This document shows, in pieces, positions 8,181 through 16,573 of a stretch of DNA of 49,813 nt. The notes beneath the pieces were generated by a model, which did no database searches, had not been told where the DNA came from, and was given only the letters and a program-made list of their open reading frames with translations. The translations under genes and the position numbers were made by a program. Numbering within the stretch: the stretch's first letter is position 1; each line of letters opens with the position of its first letter. The stretch spans positions 1 through 49,813 of the forward strand of contig JAIBAN010000061.1 of assembly GCA_019695185.1 (NCBI GenBank), given 5' to 3'. The DNA is from Blastocatellia bacterium (GTDB lineage: Bacteria; Acidobacteriota; Blastocatellia; Chloracidobacteriales; Chloracidobacteriaceae).

Positions 8181-9548
8181 TCAAAACTCAGACAATCCTA
8201 TCCGCCGGGACAGGTCTGAGGAAAAAACATTTTCCGGATCAACTTTTCGTTTGATTGCCCGCCATTTTTCCAGATTTGGATACATTTGGGCAAAATGTCC
8301 GGCTGACATCCGGGCATCTTTCCCCAGGTAAATCCGTCCACCTTCGGCCACCACCAGCGCATCCAGCCGGTTCAAGGTCTCCAGCAAGTTGGGATTGTTG
8401 AATGGAATATCGAGCGCCAGGGTGTAGCCCGGCAGTGGAAACGAAAGCAAGCCTTCCTGTGGTCCAAATCGTTTCAAAACAGCCAAAAACGAAGCCAATC
8501 CATGACGGCTCAAAACTTCCAGCGTTTGGGTCAGCGCCTTGCGGCTGACCTCCAGCGGAAAGGCGCATTGATATTGTACAAATCCACGACTGCCATAGAT
8601 TTTGTTCCATTCCAGCACCGAATCGAGGGGATAGAAATAGGTATCGTAGTCAACGATTGCCCCGTTCCGCTCCTTCGGGTGCTGATGGTAGTAACCGAAA
8701 TTGAAGAGCTTGACCGTCAGTGGGTTGATGGCCCAGTTGGGAAAGGTAAACGGTACCGTCACGTCACGTTTTTTCCGGGATTGGAGCGGGTTTTTGGCCA
8801 GCCGGGACGGAAGCTGGTCCAGGCGGGCATGTTCACCCCACATCAAAACCCCGCGTCCCAGGGCATTGCCGGAAGCCAGGCAATCAATCCAACAGACCGA
8901 ATAGCGATAGGAATCGTCCCGTGCTTCACATAGCTCAATGGTTTCATCCAGGTTGCGGGTCCGGACAAAATCCACGCTGATGTACGCCGTTTCAATCCGC
9001 TGCAATCTGAGGGCCACCGTCAGGATGATGCCGGTCAACCCCATGCCTCCGGCAGTGGCCCAAAACAGGTCGCTGTTTTCGGTTTGGGAACAGCGGACGA
9101 TTTCTCCTGAAGCCAGCAGCAGGTCCAGAAATTCAACATGACGTGAGATTGAACCGGCACCGTGATGGTTTTTGCCATGGACGTCACAGGCCACCGAGCC
9201 GCCAATCGTGGGAAACTTGGTTCCGGGGGTCACCGGCAGAAACCAGCCGCGCGGCAGAAAGACATCCAGAATGTCCTTGAGCAGAACACCTGCTTCACAG
9301 GTCACCAGACCGGTGGTTTCGTCAAAAGCCAGAAAGCGGTTGACCCGTTCGGTCAACACCACACCATTGCCGGAATTGAGCGAGGCATCGCCGTAGCTCC
9401 GCCCGTTGCCACGCGCAATCAGAGCCGCCTGCGTGTGCTCACGGAGAATGGTTTTGATTTCGCTGGTTCGTTCCGGGCGGTAAAGCTGCGCTTCCGCTTG
9501 CGGAAACCGCCCCCAGCCGGAGATGGTTTGTGTCTTGAAGGCTGGCAT
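8181..9548 (-). CDS. DprE1-like FAD-dependent sugar 2'-oxidase
   Basis: A 455-residue FAD oxidoreductase very like mycobacterial DprE1, which oxidises C2 of decaprenyl-phosphoryl ribose. Shared stretches are GWGR at the start, IARGNGRSYGD, GGSVACDVHGKNHH, GGMGLTGI, YGSRGFVQYQ and KVDPENVFSSD at the end. His124 and Lys410 align with His132 and Lys418 of the tuberculosis enzyme at a constant offset of 8. At the same offset, the cysteine hit by benzothiazinone drugs (Cys387) is alanine here (Ala379, in PGYTLALDIP). It sits between the selenoprotein gene (10 bases upstream) and the DprE2-like gene in one operon. Its product in this organism is unlikely to be mycobacterial arabinan but could feed an arabinose-bearing envelope glycan. 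Confidence 0.9.
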   Translation of the reverse strand: MPAFKTQTISGWGRFPQAEAQLYRPERTSEIKTILREHTQAALIARGNGRSYGDASLNSGNGVVLTERVNRFLAFDETTGLVTCEAGVLLKDILDVFLPRGWFLPVTPGTKFPTIGGSVACDVHGKNHHGAGSISRHVEFLDLLLASGEIVRCSQTENSDLFWATAGGMGLTGIILTVALRLQRIETAYISVDFVRTRNLDETIELCEARDDSYRYSVCWIDCLASGNALGRGVLMWGEHARLDQLPSRLAKNPLQSRKKRDVTVPFTFPNWAINPLTVKLFNFGYYHQHPKERNGAIVDYDTYFYPLDSVLEWNKIYGSRGFVQYQCAFPLEVSRKALTQTLEVLSRHGLASFLAVLKRFGPQEGLLSFPLPGYTLALDIPFNNPNLLETLNRLDALVVAEGGRIYLGKDARMSAGHFAQMYPNLEKWRAIKRKVDPENVFSSDLSRRIGLSEF

Positions 9549-9558
9549 TTTGTCGTTG

Positions 9559-9972
9559 CTACGTTTGATGAATACCGCTTTGAATGACTTTCTCCAAATC
9601 CGCCCGAAACGTCTCTGCCGTGCGGCGTCCGGCGGTACCGTGAATGAACTTCCCTGCCGGACTTAAAAACAGGCAGAACGGAAGCGCCCGCGCCATGGGC
9701 ATGTGCTCCCGGCCAATGGCCATCACTTCGGCTTCCGGATGGTCGCAGTCATTTGAAAGGCAGATAAAATGTTCATTGAGCAGGGCCGCAATTTCAGGCT
9801 GTGGAATGATGCCCTCAACGAGGGCATGGCATCCGCCTCAGGCAAAGCGTCCAAATTCGACAAAAATATACTTTCCGGATTGTGTTGCAACGGCAACTGC
9901 CTCAGCAAACCGGGTGTACCAATTGACCGCTCCCCGGTCATCGAAATAAGGATGTGGGTTTTTGGCTGGCAT
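9559..9972 (-). CDS. Probable thioredoxin-like selenoprotein (UGGC redox motif)
   Basis: A 137-residue thioredoxin-fold protein with one in-frame TGA (9838-9840) read as selenocysteine 45. The frame is coherent before and after: FVEFGRFA-U-GGC-H places Sec exactly where thioredoxin-like proteins carry the first Cys of CxxC; later ALPFCLFLSPAGKF supplies the usual cis-Pro region. Eighteen bases after the TGA begins the loop of a perfect 8-bp hairpin with G as first loop base, the geometry of bacterial SECIS elements. The start at 9972 has AAGGAG just ahead and the frame ends at TAG 9559-9561. It lies 24 bases after the CARDB gene and 10 bases before the DprE1-like gene. Role: probably thiol-disulfide or peroxide reduction; substrate unknown. 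A nonsense-mutated pseudogene is the alternative. Confidence 0.82.
9809..9837 (-). promoter_or_regulatory. Bacterial SECIS element
   Basis: Directly after the TGA, the minus strand forms ATGCCCTC-GTT-GAGGGCAT (9827-9809): 8 perfect pairs, a 3-base loop beginning with G, and 18 bases between UGA and loop. A lower stem GGATG/CATTCC with a bulged U can extend it. Loop size, leading G and distance agree with the known bacterial SECIS rules for SelB binding. Confidence 0.8.
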
Positions 9973-9996
9973 ATCGCTCCTTTTCTGCCAAACAGG

Positions 9997-12900
9997 TTAT
10001 TGAACCGTCAATGCAAATCCATCCGAGGCAATCCCGTTCGGATTGACCAAAACCAGAATGGCGCTGGTGCCACGAGGCAAAAGCTGCAAGGTGGTTTTGT
10101 TTCCCGGCGTACTCAACGTGCTCGGTTTCACCTGGGCCTTGAGGGCGTCATTGATGGTCAAAGCAAATGTTTCGGTCGTGTTTCCGACTTTTACCTGCAA
10201 GACGGCTCCGGGGGCAACCGTGCTTCCCGTGATGTCCAAAATCAGCTTGCCACTCGCTTTGAGTTTGGCGGAATTGATGCGGGGTGGCGGTGCCACGGTG
10301 AAGTTGGCAGCACTGGCAGCAGTTCCGCTGTTCCCGGCGGCATCGCGGGCGGTGATTTGAATCCGGGCTGCAGTCGTGTTGAGAGTCGGAACGCTCCACA
10401 AAAAGGTGGACAGATTGCCCGAAATCCCAATCGCAATCTGGGCCGGGAAGGTTGTTCCCCCGTCGGTGGAAAGCCGGATGTCCTGCGAAACGACCCCAAC
10501 AGCATCACCGGCACTCCATTGCAGCAGAAAGGCCCGGCCCGCCGCAATGGCCTCGCCACCATTCGGAGTCTTGATTTGCACGACCGGAGGCACCCGGTCC
10601 AAAACCATCAGGGTGGTTGAGCGGGTGTTGTTCGTTTCGGAGGATTCGGAAACCACGTTGCTTGAATCAGCGATGATGCCGATAAACCGTGACCCGGCGG
10701 GAATGCCTTCCGGTATCGTCACACTGACCGAAAAACTGGCGGTTTCATTCGGGCTGAGTTGTCCGGTGGAGCGGCTGACCAAAATCAAATCTTCTCCGCT
10801 TCGAATCACATTATCGGTTGAAATCAAAACATCATGGGTCGTCCCTTCGGCGGGAGAGTTCCCCCGGTTCCGAATCACAAAATCAACCGTGACCGAGCCG
10901 CCCGGTGCAATACTGGTCGGGTTCACCCGCACGCTGTCAACGGCAAAATCGGCATTTCCCGAAACCGTCAGGGGAATTGTGGTGCTGTTGTTTTTCTCAT
11001 CATCCTCGGCAATCTGATTGGTGGCGTCGGCGGTTACCCCGATAAAGTAATTTCCCGCCTGGGTGTTGACTGGAATGGTAATGTTGGCCGCAAGGGGCAG
11101 TGAACCGCCTCCGGGCAAGGCCGCCATATTGATGGCCACCAGCAAAGGATCCGAATTATTGATGGTGGCGTTGGTTGAAAGCCGAAGTTGAACCACAGTC
11201 GGCCCGGCCATTTCGAGTCCTTCGTTCATGATGGTGAAACTGACTGTCAGGCTGCCGCCCGGCGGCGCTGCGTCCTGGGATACCTGAACATTTCCGACCG
11301 CCAAATCCGGTTTGGGAGCCACCACTTTGAAACTTTTGGCAGCACTGTTGTTATTCTCGTTGGTTTCGTTAATGCTGAAACTGGTGTCGGCAATGACACC
11401 GATATAATAGGTTCCCGGTACCAGTGTGGTTGGTAAATTGAGGCCGAACGTCACGGGAACAGCGGTTCCCATCGGGACTGCCGGCGTCAGCAACGTCGTC
11501 AGGGTTGTATCCTGCTGTAAGGAAATTTTGCTGTCGGTGGAAAAAACGAGTGTTGATGAAGATGAGGACGCATCATCCGTCCCGTCATTGCGAATCATAA
11601 ACGACACGTTCAAGAGCCCGCCCGCTGCCACTGTGCCGGGTGTCAGCGTCAGGTTCTGCACCTGCAAATCAGGCAGCCGGTCAACCGTCACGGCAGAGGA
11701 AAATTCCGAAGTGTTTCCCTGGGTATCAGTGGCCGTAGCCGTGAGGGAAAACTTTCCATCCGGTTGCGGAATATTCAATGAGAAGGTCTTGGCGGCGGTC
11801 AAGGTGACTTCACCTAAAAATTGCTGGGAAACCGGTTGCGAGAAACTGGCAAAGATTTCTATCACAGTTCCCCCATCCGGAGTGTCAATCTGACCGGTGA
11901 CCACCAACCCGGCACCGGCTGCCGTGACAGTACCCAGAATTGGACGATTGAGCAGGTTGTTGGGACCAATATCCGTATCGCCGGCATCATTGGCTGTGAT
12001 GCCATCGCTCCCCAGGTCAATCGCCTGCCCGCCGTTTGAGTAGATGGTATTGCGCGAAATGGTATTGAAAAGGGTATCGGAACTGGAGGCACTGGCACCG
12101 ACCGCAACACCGTCCCGGTCATTGAAAAGAATCACATTGCCGGCTCCGGAGGTTTTGCCCCCGATGAGGTTGCGCGAAGCACCGCTGACAATCCGCACCC
12201 CTTCTCCGCCATTGCCAAAATCCTGGCGGGCGGCATTGGTTCCAATCAGATTTCCCTGAACCAGATTGCTGTTGGTTCCGGCCCCGGTCAGCAGGATTCC
12301 CGGTCCGCTGCCTTTCGTCCCGGCAATGACATTGCCTTCTGCGGAACTGGTTCCGCCAATCCGATTTCCAGCGGCTCCGCCCCGAATGATAACGCCTCCG
12401 TCGCTGTTTCCGATGGAGGCGGAAGCCGCTGCGTTAAGTCCGATGAGATTGCCCGCGACGATATTTCCGGCGGTTCCAATATCCTCCATGACAATGCCGC
12501 CGTCCGTGTTCCCCGAAATCACGTTGCGTTGGGAGGCCAGGGTTCCGCCAATCACATTTCCAGTGGCCCCGCTGTTGATTTGAATTCCGATTTTATTGGC
12601 TTGGGCTGCGGTCCCCTCGGCATTGACCCCGATATAACAGCCCTGCACGGCATTGTTGAAAACCCCAACGCCGGTAATCAGAATCCCGGTACCGGAGCAG
12701 CGGAAAATGCCGATGTTGCGAATCACGTTCGCGCCCGATTGAAGTTTGAGCCCGCTGCCGGAAGTACTGCCGTCAATAAAAATTTCCGGTCCCAGGGCAT
12801 TTGTGTTGGGCTGGGTTTCTCCGGCCACAGTGATGCCACCCGTATCAAGTGCGGGTAATGGTGTCAGCGGCTTGATGACAAAAACCGTACCGGTGGCTTG

Positions 12901-13134
12901 TGAAGCCGGAATGTTGAAAAGAATGGTGTCAGGTCCCACACTGGTCCGGGCGTCGGTCAGAGCCTGCCGCAGTGAACCAGGTCCTGAATCCGCTGTGGTC
13001 GTTACGGTCAACGTGGCCTGTGGCTGGAATTCACTCTGCAAAGCACGATGTGCCGTAACCGGCCATCCGGCCCAAAAGGAAACCACCGCCCAAACAATCA
13101 CCGACACACTCAAGGCAAACCTGCGCAACAGCAT
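9997..13134 (-). CDS. Exported beta-helix and CARDB-domain surface protein
   Basis: A 1045-residue exported protein. Residues 1-28 are a signal peptide (MLLRRFALSVSVIVWAVVSF). A segment with TTTADSGPGSLRQAL near 40 is followed, to about 480, by a parallel beta-helix with many NVIGGT/NVISGN/GNLIG repeats. Three CARDB adhesion-like domains start near residues 485, 604 and 726, each with PDLxV...PGGxLxVxFxIRNxG. A fourth Ig-like unit starts at PNGGEAI near 855, and a C-terminal barrel-like domain ends at GFALTVQ. The longer frame to 13236 is read through tandem repeats; ATG at 13134 has GGAGG eight bases ahead. Function is probably cell-surface binding; the ligand is unknown. The selenoprotein gene follows after 24 bases. 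Confidence 0.88.
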   Translation of the reverse strand: MLLRRFALSVSVIVWAVVSFWAGWPVTAHRALQSEFQPQATLTVTTTADSGPGSLRQALTDARTSVGPDTILFNIPASQATGTVFVIKPLTPLPALDTGGITVAGETQPNTNALGPEIFIDGSTSGSGLKLQSGANVIRNIGIFRCSGTGILITGVGVFNNAVQGCYIGVNAEGTAAQANKIGIQINSGATGNVIGGTLASQRNVISGNTDGGIVMEDIGTAGNIVAGNLIGLNAAASASIGNSDGGVIIRGGAAGNRIGGTSSAEGNVIAGTKGSGPGILLTGAGTNSNLVQGNLIGTNAARQDFGNGGEGVRIVSGASRNLIGGKTSGAGNVILFNDRDGVAVGASASSSDTLFNTISRNTIYSNGGQAIDLGSDGITANDAGDTDIGPNNLLNRPILGTVTAAGAGLVVTGQIDTPDGGTVIEIFASFSQPVSQQFLGEVTLTAAKTFSLNIPQPDGKFSLTATATDTQGNTSEFSSAVTVDRLPDLQVQNLTLTPGTVAAGGLLNVSFMIRNDGTDDASSSSSTLVFSTDSKISLQQDTTLTTLLTPAVPMGTAVPVTFGLNLPTTLVPGTYYIGVIADTSFSINETNENNNSAAKSFKVVAPKPDLAVGNVQVSQDAAPPGGSLTVSFTIMNEGLEMAGPTVVQLRLSTNATINNSDPLLVAINMAALPGGGSLPLAANITIPVNTQAGNYFIGVTADATNQIAEDDEKNNSTTIPLTVSGNADFAVDSVRVNPTSIAPGGSVTVDFVIRNRGNSPAEGTTHDVLISTDNVIRSGEDLILVSRSTGQLSPNETASFSVSVTIPEGIPAGSRFIGIIADSSNVVSESSETNNTRSTTLMVLDRVPPVVQIKTPNGGEAIAAGRAFLLQWSAGDAVGVVSQDIRLSTDGGTTFPAQIAIGISGNLSTFLWSVPTLNTTAARIQITARDAAGNSGTAASAANFTVAPPPRINSAKLKASGKLILDITGSTVAPGAVLQVKVGNTTETFALTINDALKAQVKPSTLSTPGNKTTLQLLPRGTSAILVLVNPNGIASDGFALTVQ

Positions 13135-13157
13135 AGGCACTACCTCCATATTCAGAA

Positions 13158-13303
13158 GGACTGAGGACTCAAAGCAGGACTGAGGACTGAGGACTGAGGA
13201 CTGAGTTGCATACCTGTTTTTCAGATTGTATCCCATTTGTGGAAATGAATCTGAGCTTGGTTATTGCTTGAATTTGTTACTCAGTCCTCAGTCCTCAGTC
13301 CTT
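13158..13303. repeat. Inverted heptamer-repeat locus, GGACTGA unit
   Basis: GGACTGA copies at 13158-13205 (interrupted once) face TCAGTCC copies at 13280-13303 across about 75 bases. The second arm contains the stop codon and last residues (RTED) of the oxidoreductase; the first ends shortly before the ribosome site of the CARDB gene. Confidence 0.95.
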
Positions 13304-15393
13304 AAAATGGCGATATCCACCAGATTGTCGTAGAAGGTGGCACCTTCGCCCAGGTCAGTGACGGCTTGTGAAGTTGTGTAATTGACATTGTGGCCATCGG
13401 GGCTGAACTTGTTCCACCATACGCCTGGGGCCATGGCCACGCCAGGGCGGGTGCGTTCAGACACTTTGACCCGGACCCGAAATTCGCCCCGGTCATTAAA
13501 GACTTTGACCGTCATCCCCGTTTCTATCTGACGGGGAGCAGCGTCCCAGGGGTGAATTTCGACTATCGGTTCTTTTTCCACTTTCCGGAGCGAATCCTGA
13601 TTCACAAAGGAGGAGTTCAAAAAGTTATGGGCCGGAGGCGAAATCAAGGCCAGCGGATACCGTTCGGCCAGTTGCGGATTGCTCAGGCGGTCCTCGCGGG
13701 GCGGAAGATAGGTCGGCAACGGGTCAATTCCCTGCCTTTCGAGCGATTCCGAATAAAATTCACATTTTCCTGAAGGAGTGGGGAAATTCCCTTCGGCAAA
13801 GGGCAGGAACGGCTGTGGTACATTCAACCGGACAAACCCTTTTTCCCGCAGTGTTTCCAAGGTAATCCCTTCCATTCTTGGGTGGTTGGAGGTCAAAACC
13901 TGCCGGGCCAGGGTGTCATCCGAATCAAACAAATAGTCCTCGGTGTACCCCATTCCCTTTGCCAGTGCCCGAAAAACCTCAGTGTTGGGCCGGGCCTCCG
14001 CCAACGGTGGAATCGCTGGTTCATTGACCATCACGGAAAGATGGCCGTATGCCTTGTGCAGGTCGAAATGCTCCAGTTGCGTGGTGGCAGGCAGCACAAT
14101 ATCCGCATAGTCCGTCGTGTCGGTAAAAAACTGCTCATGAACGACAGTAAACAAATCCTCCCGTTTGAGCCCTTCGTGAACCTGCGCCAAATCCGGAGCC
14201 ACCGCCGCCGGGTTTGAGTTATAGACATACAGCGCCTTGACCGGCGGGTCATATCCGGCGGGCAGGCCCTGTTCATTCCGATTGGTCAGAGCTTCCCCCA
14301 GCCGAATCATATTGATGGTGCGGGTTCCGGGTGGAATCACGTCCGGGCGTTCAAGGGCCGGATAGTTCAGCGGGTACGTTCCCGAAGTGGAAAGCAGTGC
14401 GCCGCCTCCGACATCGCGCCAGGCTCCCACCAGTGCCGGCAGGCAGGCAATCGTCCGAACCGCCATGCCTCCCCCGAAATGACGTTGCAACCCGTAGTTT
14501 AACCGGATGGCTGCCGGACGGGTCGTGGCATATTCACGGGCCAGTTTGATAATCACCGCTTCCGGCAGCCCCGTGATGGCAGCCACCTGCGCGGGCGGGT
14601 ACGCCTGCACCCGCTCCCGCAACCGGTCGAAGCCAATCGTGTAGCGTTCGATATAGTCCTGGTCGGTCAATCCCTCGTTGATGATGACATGCATCAGCCC
14701 CAAGGCCAATGCACCGTCGGTGCCGGGCATAATGGCCAGATGTTCGGTAGTGGCGGCAGCCGTCCGGGTTTTGTACGGGTCAATCGTGATGACCCGCGCT
14801 CCCTGTTTCATGGCTTTGAGAATGTAGGGCCACAAATGCACATTCGAGGTCAACGTGTTGCTGCCCCAAATCAAAATCAACCGGGCAGCGGCAAAACTTT
14901 CCGGGTCGGTACCGATACTGGCTCCAATGGTGGCCTTGTAGCCGGCGGCTCCGGCAGACGCGCAAATCGTTCGATTGAGCAGCGAAGCCCCCATCCGATG
15001 AAAAAAGCGGCGGTCCAACCCCTGGCTGTTGAGCAGACCCATGGTTCCCGCATAGCTGTAGGGCAAAATTGACTGCGGCCCATATTCCGCAATCAAGGCT
15101 TTCCAGTGGTCGGTAATGGTTTGAATGGCGGTTTCCCAGGAAATCGGCTCGAATTTTCCTTCACCTTTGGCACCCACCCGGCGCATGGGTTCAGTCACAC
15201 GGCCTGGATGATAAACCCGTTCGAGGTATTTTGAGACTTTGGCACACAGAAACCCATTGGTTGTGCTATGGGCCGGATTGGCTTCGACTTTGACCGCCCG
15301 GTCACCTTCGACGGTGACTGCGATGGCACAGGTGTCAGGACAATCATGCGGGCAGGTGGCATGAACGATGCGACGGGGACTGGCTGAGGACAT
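13288..15393 (-). CDS. Molybdopterin-dependent oxidoreductase, cytoplasmic
   Basis: A 701-residue member of the DMSO-reductase/formate-dehydrogenase superfamily. An N-terminal [4Fe-4S] site is formed by Cys14, Cys18, Cys22 (CPHDCPDTC) and a Cys in FLCAK near 50. Pterin-binding regions follow (WGSNTLTSN, TIDPYKTRTA, MPGTDGALALG) and a C-terminal MopB/fdhF-like barrel (NSSFVNQDSL, GEFRVRVKVS). No Tat signal is present, so it should stay in the cytoplasm. The probable Mo-ligand region reads TICASAGAAGY; no selenocysteine codon occurs. The electron partner and substrate are unknown and no partner subunit lies nearby. The last residues, ILRTED, and the stop are encoded inside a GGACTGA repeat array. 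Confidence 0.9.
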   Translation of the reverse strand: MSSASPRRIVHATCPHDCPDTCAIAVTVEGDRAVKVEANPAHSTTNGFLCAKVSKYLERVYHPGRVTEPMRRVGAKGEGKFEPISWETAIQTITDHWKALIAEYGPQSILPYSYAGTMGLLNSQGLDRRFFHRMGASLLNRTICASAGAAGYKATIGASIGTDPESFAAARLILIWGSNTLTSNVHLWPYILKAMKQGARVITIDPYKTRTAAATTEHLAIMPGTDGALALGLMHVIINEGLTDQDYIERYTIGFDRLRERVQAYPPAQVAAITGLPEAVIIKLAREYATTRPAAIRLNYGLQRHFGGGMAVRTIACLPALVGAWRDVGGGALLSTSGTYPLNYPALERPDVIPPGTRTINMIRLGEALTNRNEQGLPAGYDPPVKALYVYNSNPAAVAPDLAQVHEGLKREDLFTVVHEQFFTDTTDYADIVLPATTQLEHFDLHKAYGHLSVMVNEPAIPPLAEARPNTEVFRALAKGMGYTEDYLFDSDDTLARQVLTSNHPRMEGITLETLREKGFVRLNVPQPFLPFAEGNFPTPSGKCEFYSESLERQGIDPLPTYLPPREDRLSNPQLAERYPLALISPPAHNFLNSSFVNQDSLRKVEKEPIVEIHPWDAAPRQIETGMTVKVFNDRGEFRVRVKVSERTRPGVAMAPGVWWNKFSPDGHNVNYTTSQAVTDLGEGATFYDNLVDIAILRTED

Positions 15394-15410
15394 AGGTGCT
15401 TTCTTCGGGA

Positions 15411-15518
15411 ATTGAGAATTGAGAATTGAGAATTGAGAATGAATCCTTTGGGTTTTCTTTTGATATCCTTTTCAAATTCACAAACAAAAGATAATTCTCA
15501 ATTCTCAATTCTCAATTC
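15411..15518. repeat. Inverted heptamer-repeat locus, GAATTGA unit
   Basis: About four GAATTGA copies at 15411-15440 face TCAATTC copies at 15492-15518 across about 50 bases, between the Pro-rich protein stop (15530) and the oxidoreductase start (15393). Confidence 0.95.
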
Positions 15519-15529
15519 CTGCGAGCTTT

Positions 15530-16441
15530 TTACTTCGGGGGAGCAGGCTTTTTGGAGTCCGGAGCTGGTGCCGGAGCAGCAGGAGCAGCGCTCGGTTCAG
15601 GTGCGGTTTCCCGGTACCGACGTTCCCGTCCGATACGCAACAGGTTGTCTATTTTTTCCTGCGCAGCCCGAACCGGGTCAAGTTTTTTCTCGGCTACAGG
15701 TGGAACCGGAGCGGTTCCACCGGGAGGGGTTCCTCCTGGAGGAGTAGCACCCGGAGTTGTAGTTTGGGCGGTTGCCGGTGCCTGCCCCGGAGTAGGTGCT
15801 CCGGTTGCCGGTGGCGCATTTCCATCCTGGGTTTTCAGCGGCTGGGGAGGTGCGTCCACGGCTTTCGAAGGTTGTCCTCCCGGCCCCCCTTCAGCCGCCG
15901 GGGCCGGTTTGGTGGGATTGTTCTGTTCAGCCCTGGCCGCTTCCAATTCCTGGCGCGCACTCATCAAAGCCTGTCGCCAGGAAGCCTCATCGGCGGCATA
16001 TTGTTCTTCATACTTTTTGGCCAGCCGTTCGCGGACTTCATCCGCTGGGGGCGCTCCAAAATCCTCATTTCCCAAAGCCTTGCCAGAGCGTGGGTTGGGA
16101 GCTGGCTTGGTGCCGGTCTTGGGAGCTTCCGGGGTCGGCGCAATGCCCATCATTTCCCGTATTCCCGGCGGCAGGTCGCCGGAAGCCGGTTGTGAAGTCG
16201 CCTCCGGGGCGGCTGCCGGAGTTGAGCCCGTTGCCTGACCAGGAATGGTTTTCATCATTTCCTGAATTCCTGGCGGCAAATTCTGAGGCGGTGCCTGAGC
16301 CGGGGCTTCCTGGTTGGCGGGTGCTTTCTTCTGAGCGTTGGCCTTTTGCCGGGCCGTTGCCGGGGTTCCCCACAAACCGACCAGAATGCACACACAAGCC
16401 ATGAAATACAGTTTTTGATAGGTGCGAGCAAACGAAACCAT
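15530..16441 (-). CDS. Proline/alanine-rich exported protein of unknown function
   Basis: A 303-residue protein with an N-terminal signal peptide or anchor (YQKLYFMACVCILVGLWGTPATA). The rest is low-complexity, rich in Pro, Ala, Gly and Thr. A 13-residue motif occurs twice: LPPGIQEMMKTIP near 58 and LPPGIREMMGIAP near 95. A short charged helix, RERLAKKYEEQYAADEASW, lies near 138-160, and a basic patch (RIGRERRYRE) near 272. I recognise no family. ATG at 16441 was chosen because GGAGG stands before it; the upstream extension reads into repeats. It may link or cross the envelope. It lies between a sensor kinase and the Mo-oxidoreductase. Confidence 0.7.
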   Translation of the reverse strand: MVSFARTYQKLYFMACVCILVGLWGTPATARQKANAQKKAPANQEAPAQAPPQNLPPGIQEMMKTIPGQATGSTPAAAPEATSQPASGDLPPGIREMMGIAPTPEAPKTGTKPAPNPRSGKALGNEDFGAPPADEVRERLAKKYEEQYAADEASWRQALMSARQELEAARAEQNNPTKPAPAAEGGPGGQPSKAVDAPPQPLKTQDGNAPPATGAPTPGQAPATAQTTTPGATPPGGTPPGGTAPVPPVAEKKLDPVRAAQEKIDNLLRIGRERRYRETAPEPSAAPAAPAPAPDSKKPAPPK

Positions 16442-16470
16442 GATGAAACCTCCACAAAGGCAGCTTTGAA

Positions 16471-16573
16471 TTGTGAGTTTTGAGTTTTGCCAGGGTAATG
16501 CAGGGAGCCGGTTGGGACAACACTGCTTGCTCAAGCCAGTGGTCATAACTCAAAACTCAAAACTCAAAACTCT
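16471..16573. repeat. Inverted heptamer-repeat locus, GAGTTTT unit
   Basis: GAGTTTT copies at 16474-16489 face AAAACTC copies at 16548-16573. The right arm includes the stop codon of the histidine kinase, whose last residues (REF) are read from the repeat; the left arm is 30 bases before the Pro-rich gene. Confidence 0.93.

Noticed and set aside
9838..9840. In-frame TGA as a nonsense mutation (pseudogene)
   Set aside because: The TGA sits at the redox position, a SECIS-like hairpin follows at the right distance, and the rest of the frame and ribosome site are intact. Not excluded until Sec genes are found.
9769..10620. Long plus-strand frame (283 codons) across the selenoprotein and the CARDB gene end
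   Set aside because: It is antisense to the Sec-containing gene and to the CARDB protein; it has low-complexity composition and no domain.
14940..15000. Selenocysteine in the molybdopterin oxidoreductase
   Set aside because: The frame is open throughout and the Mo-ligand region reads ICASAGAAGY without TGA.
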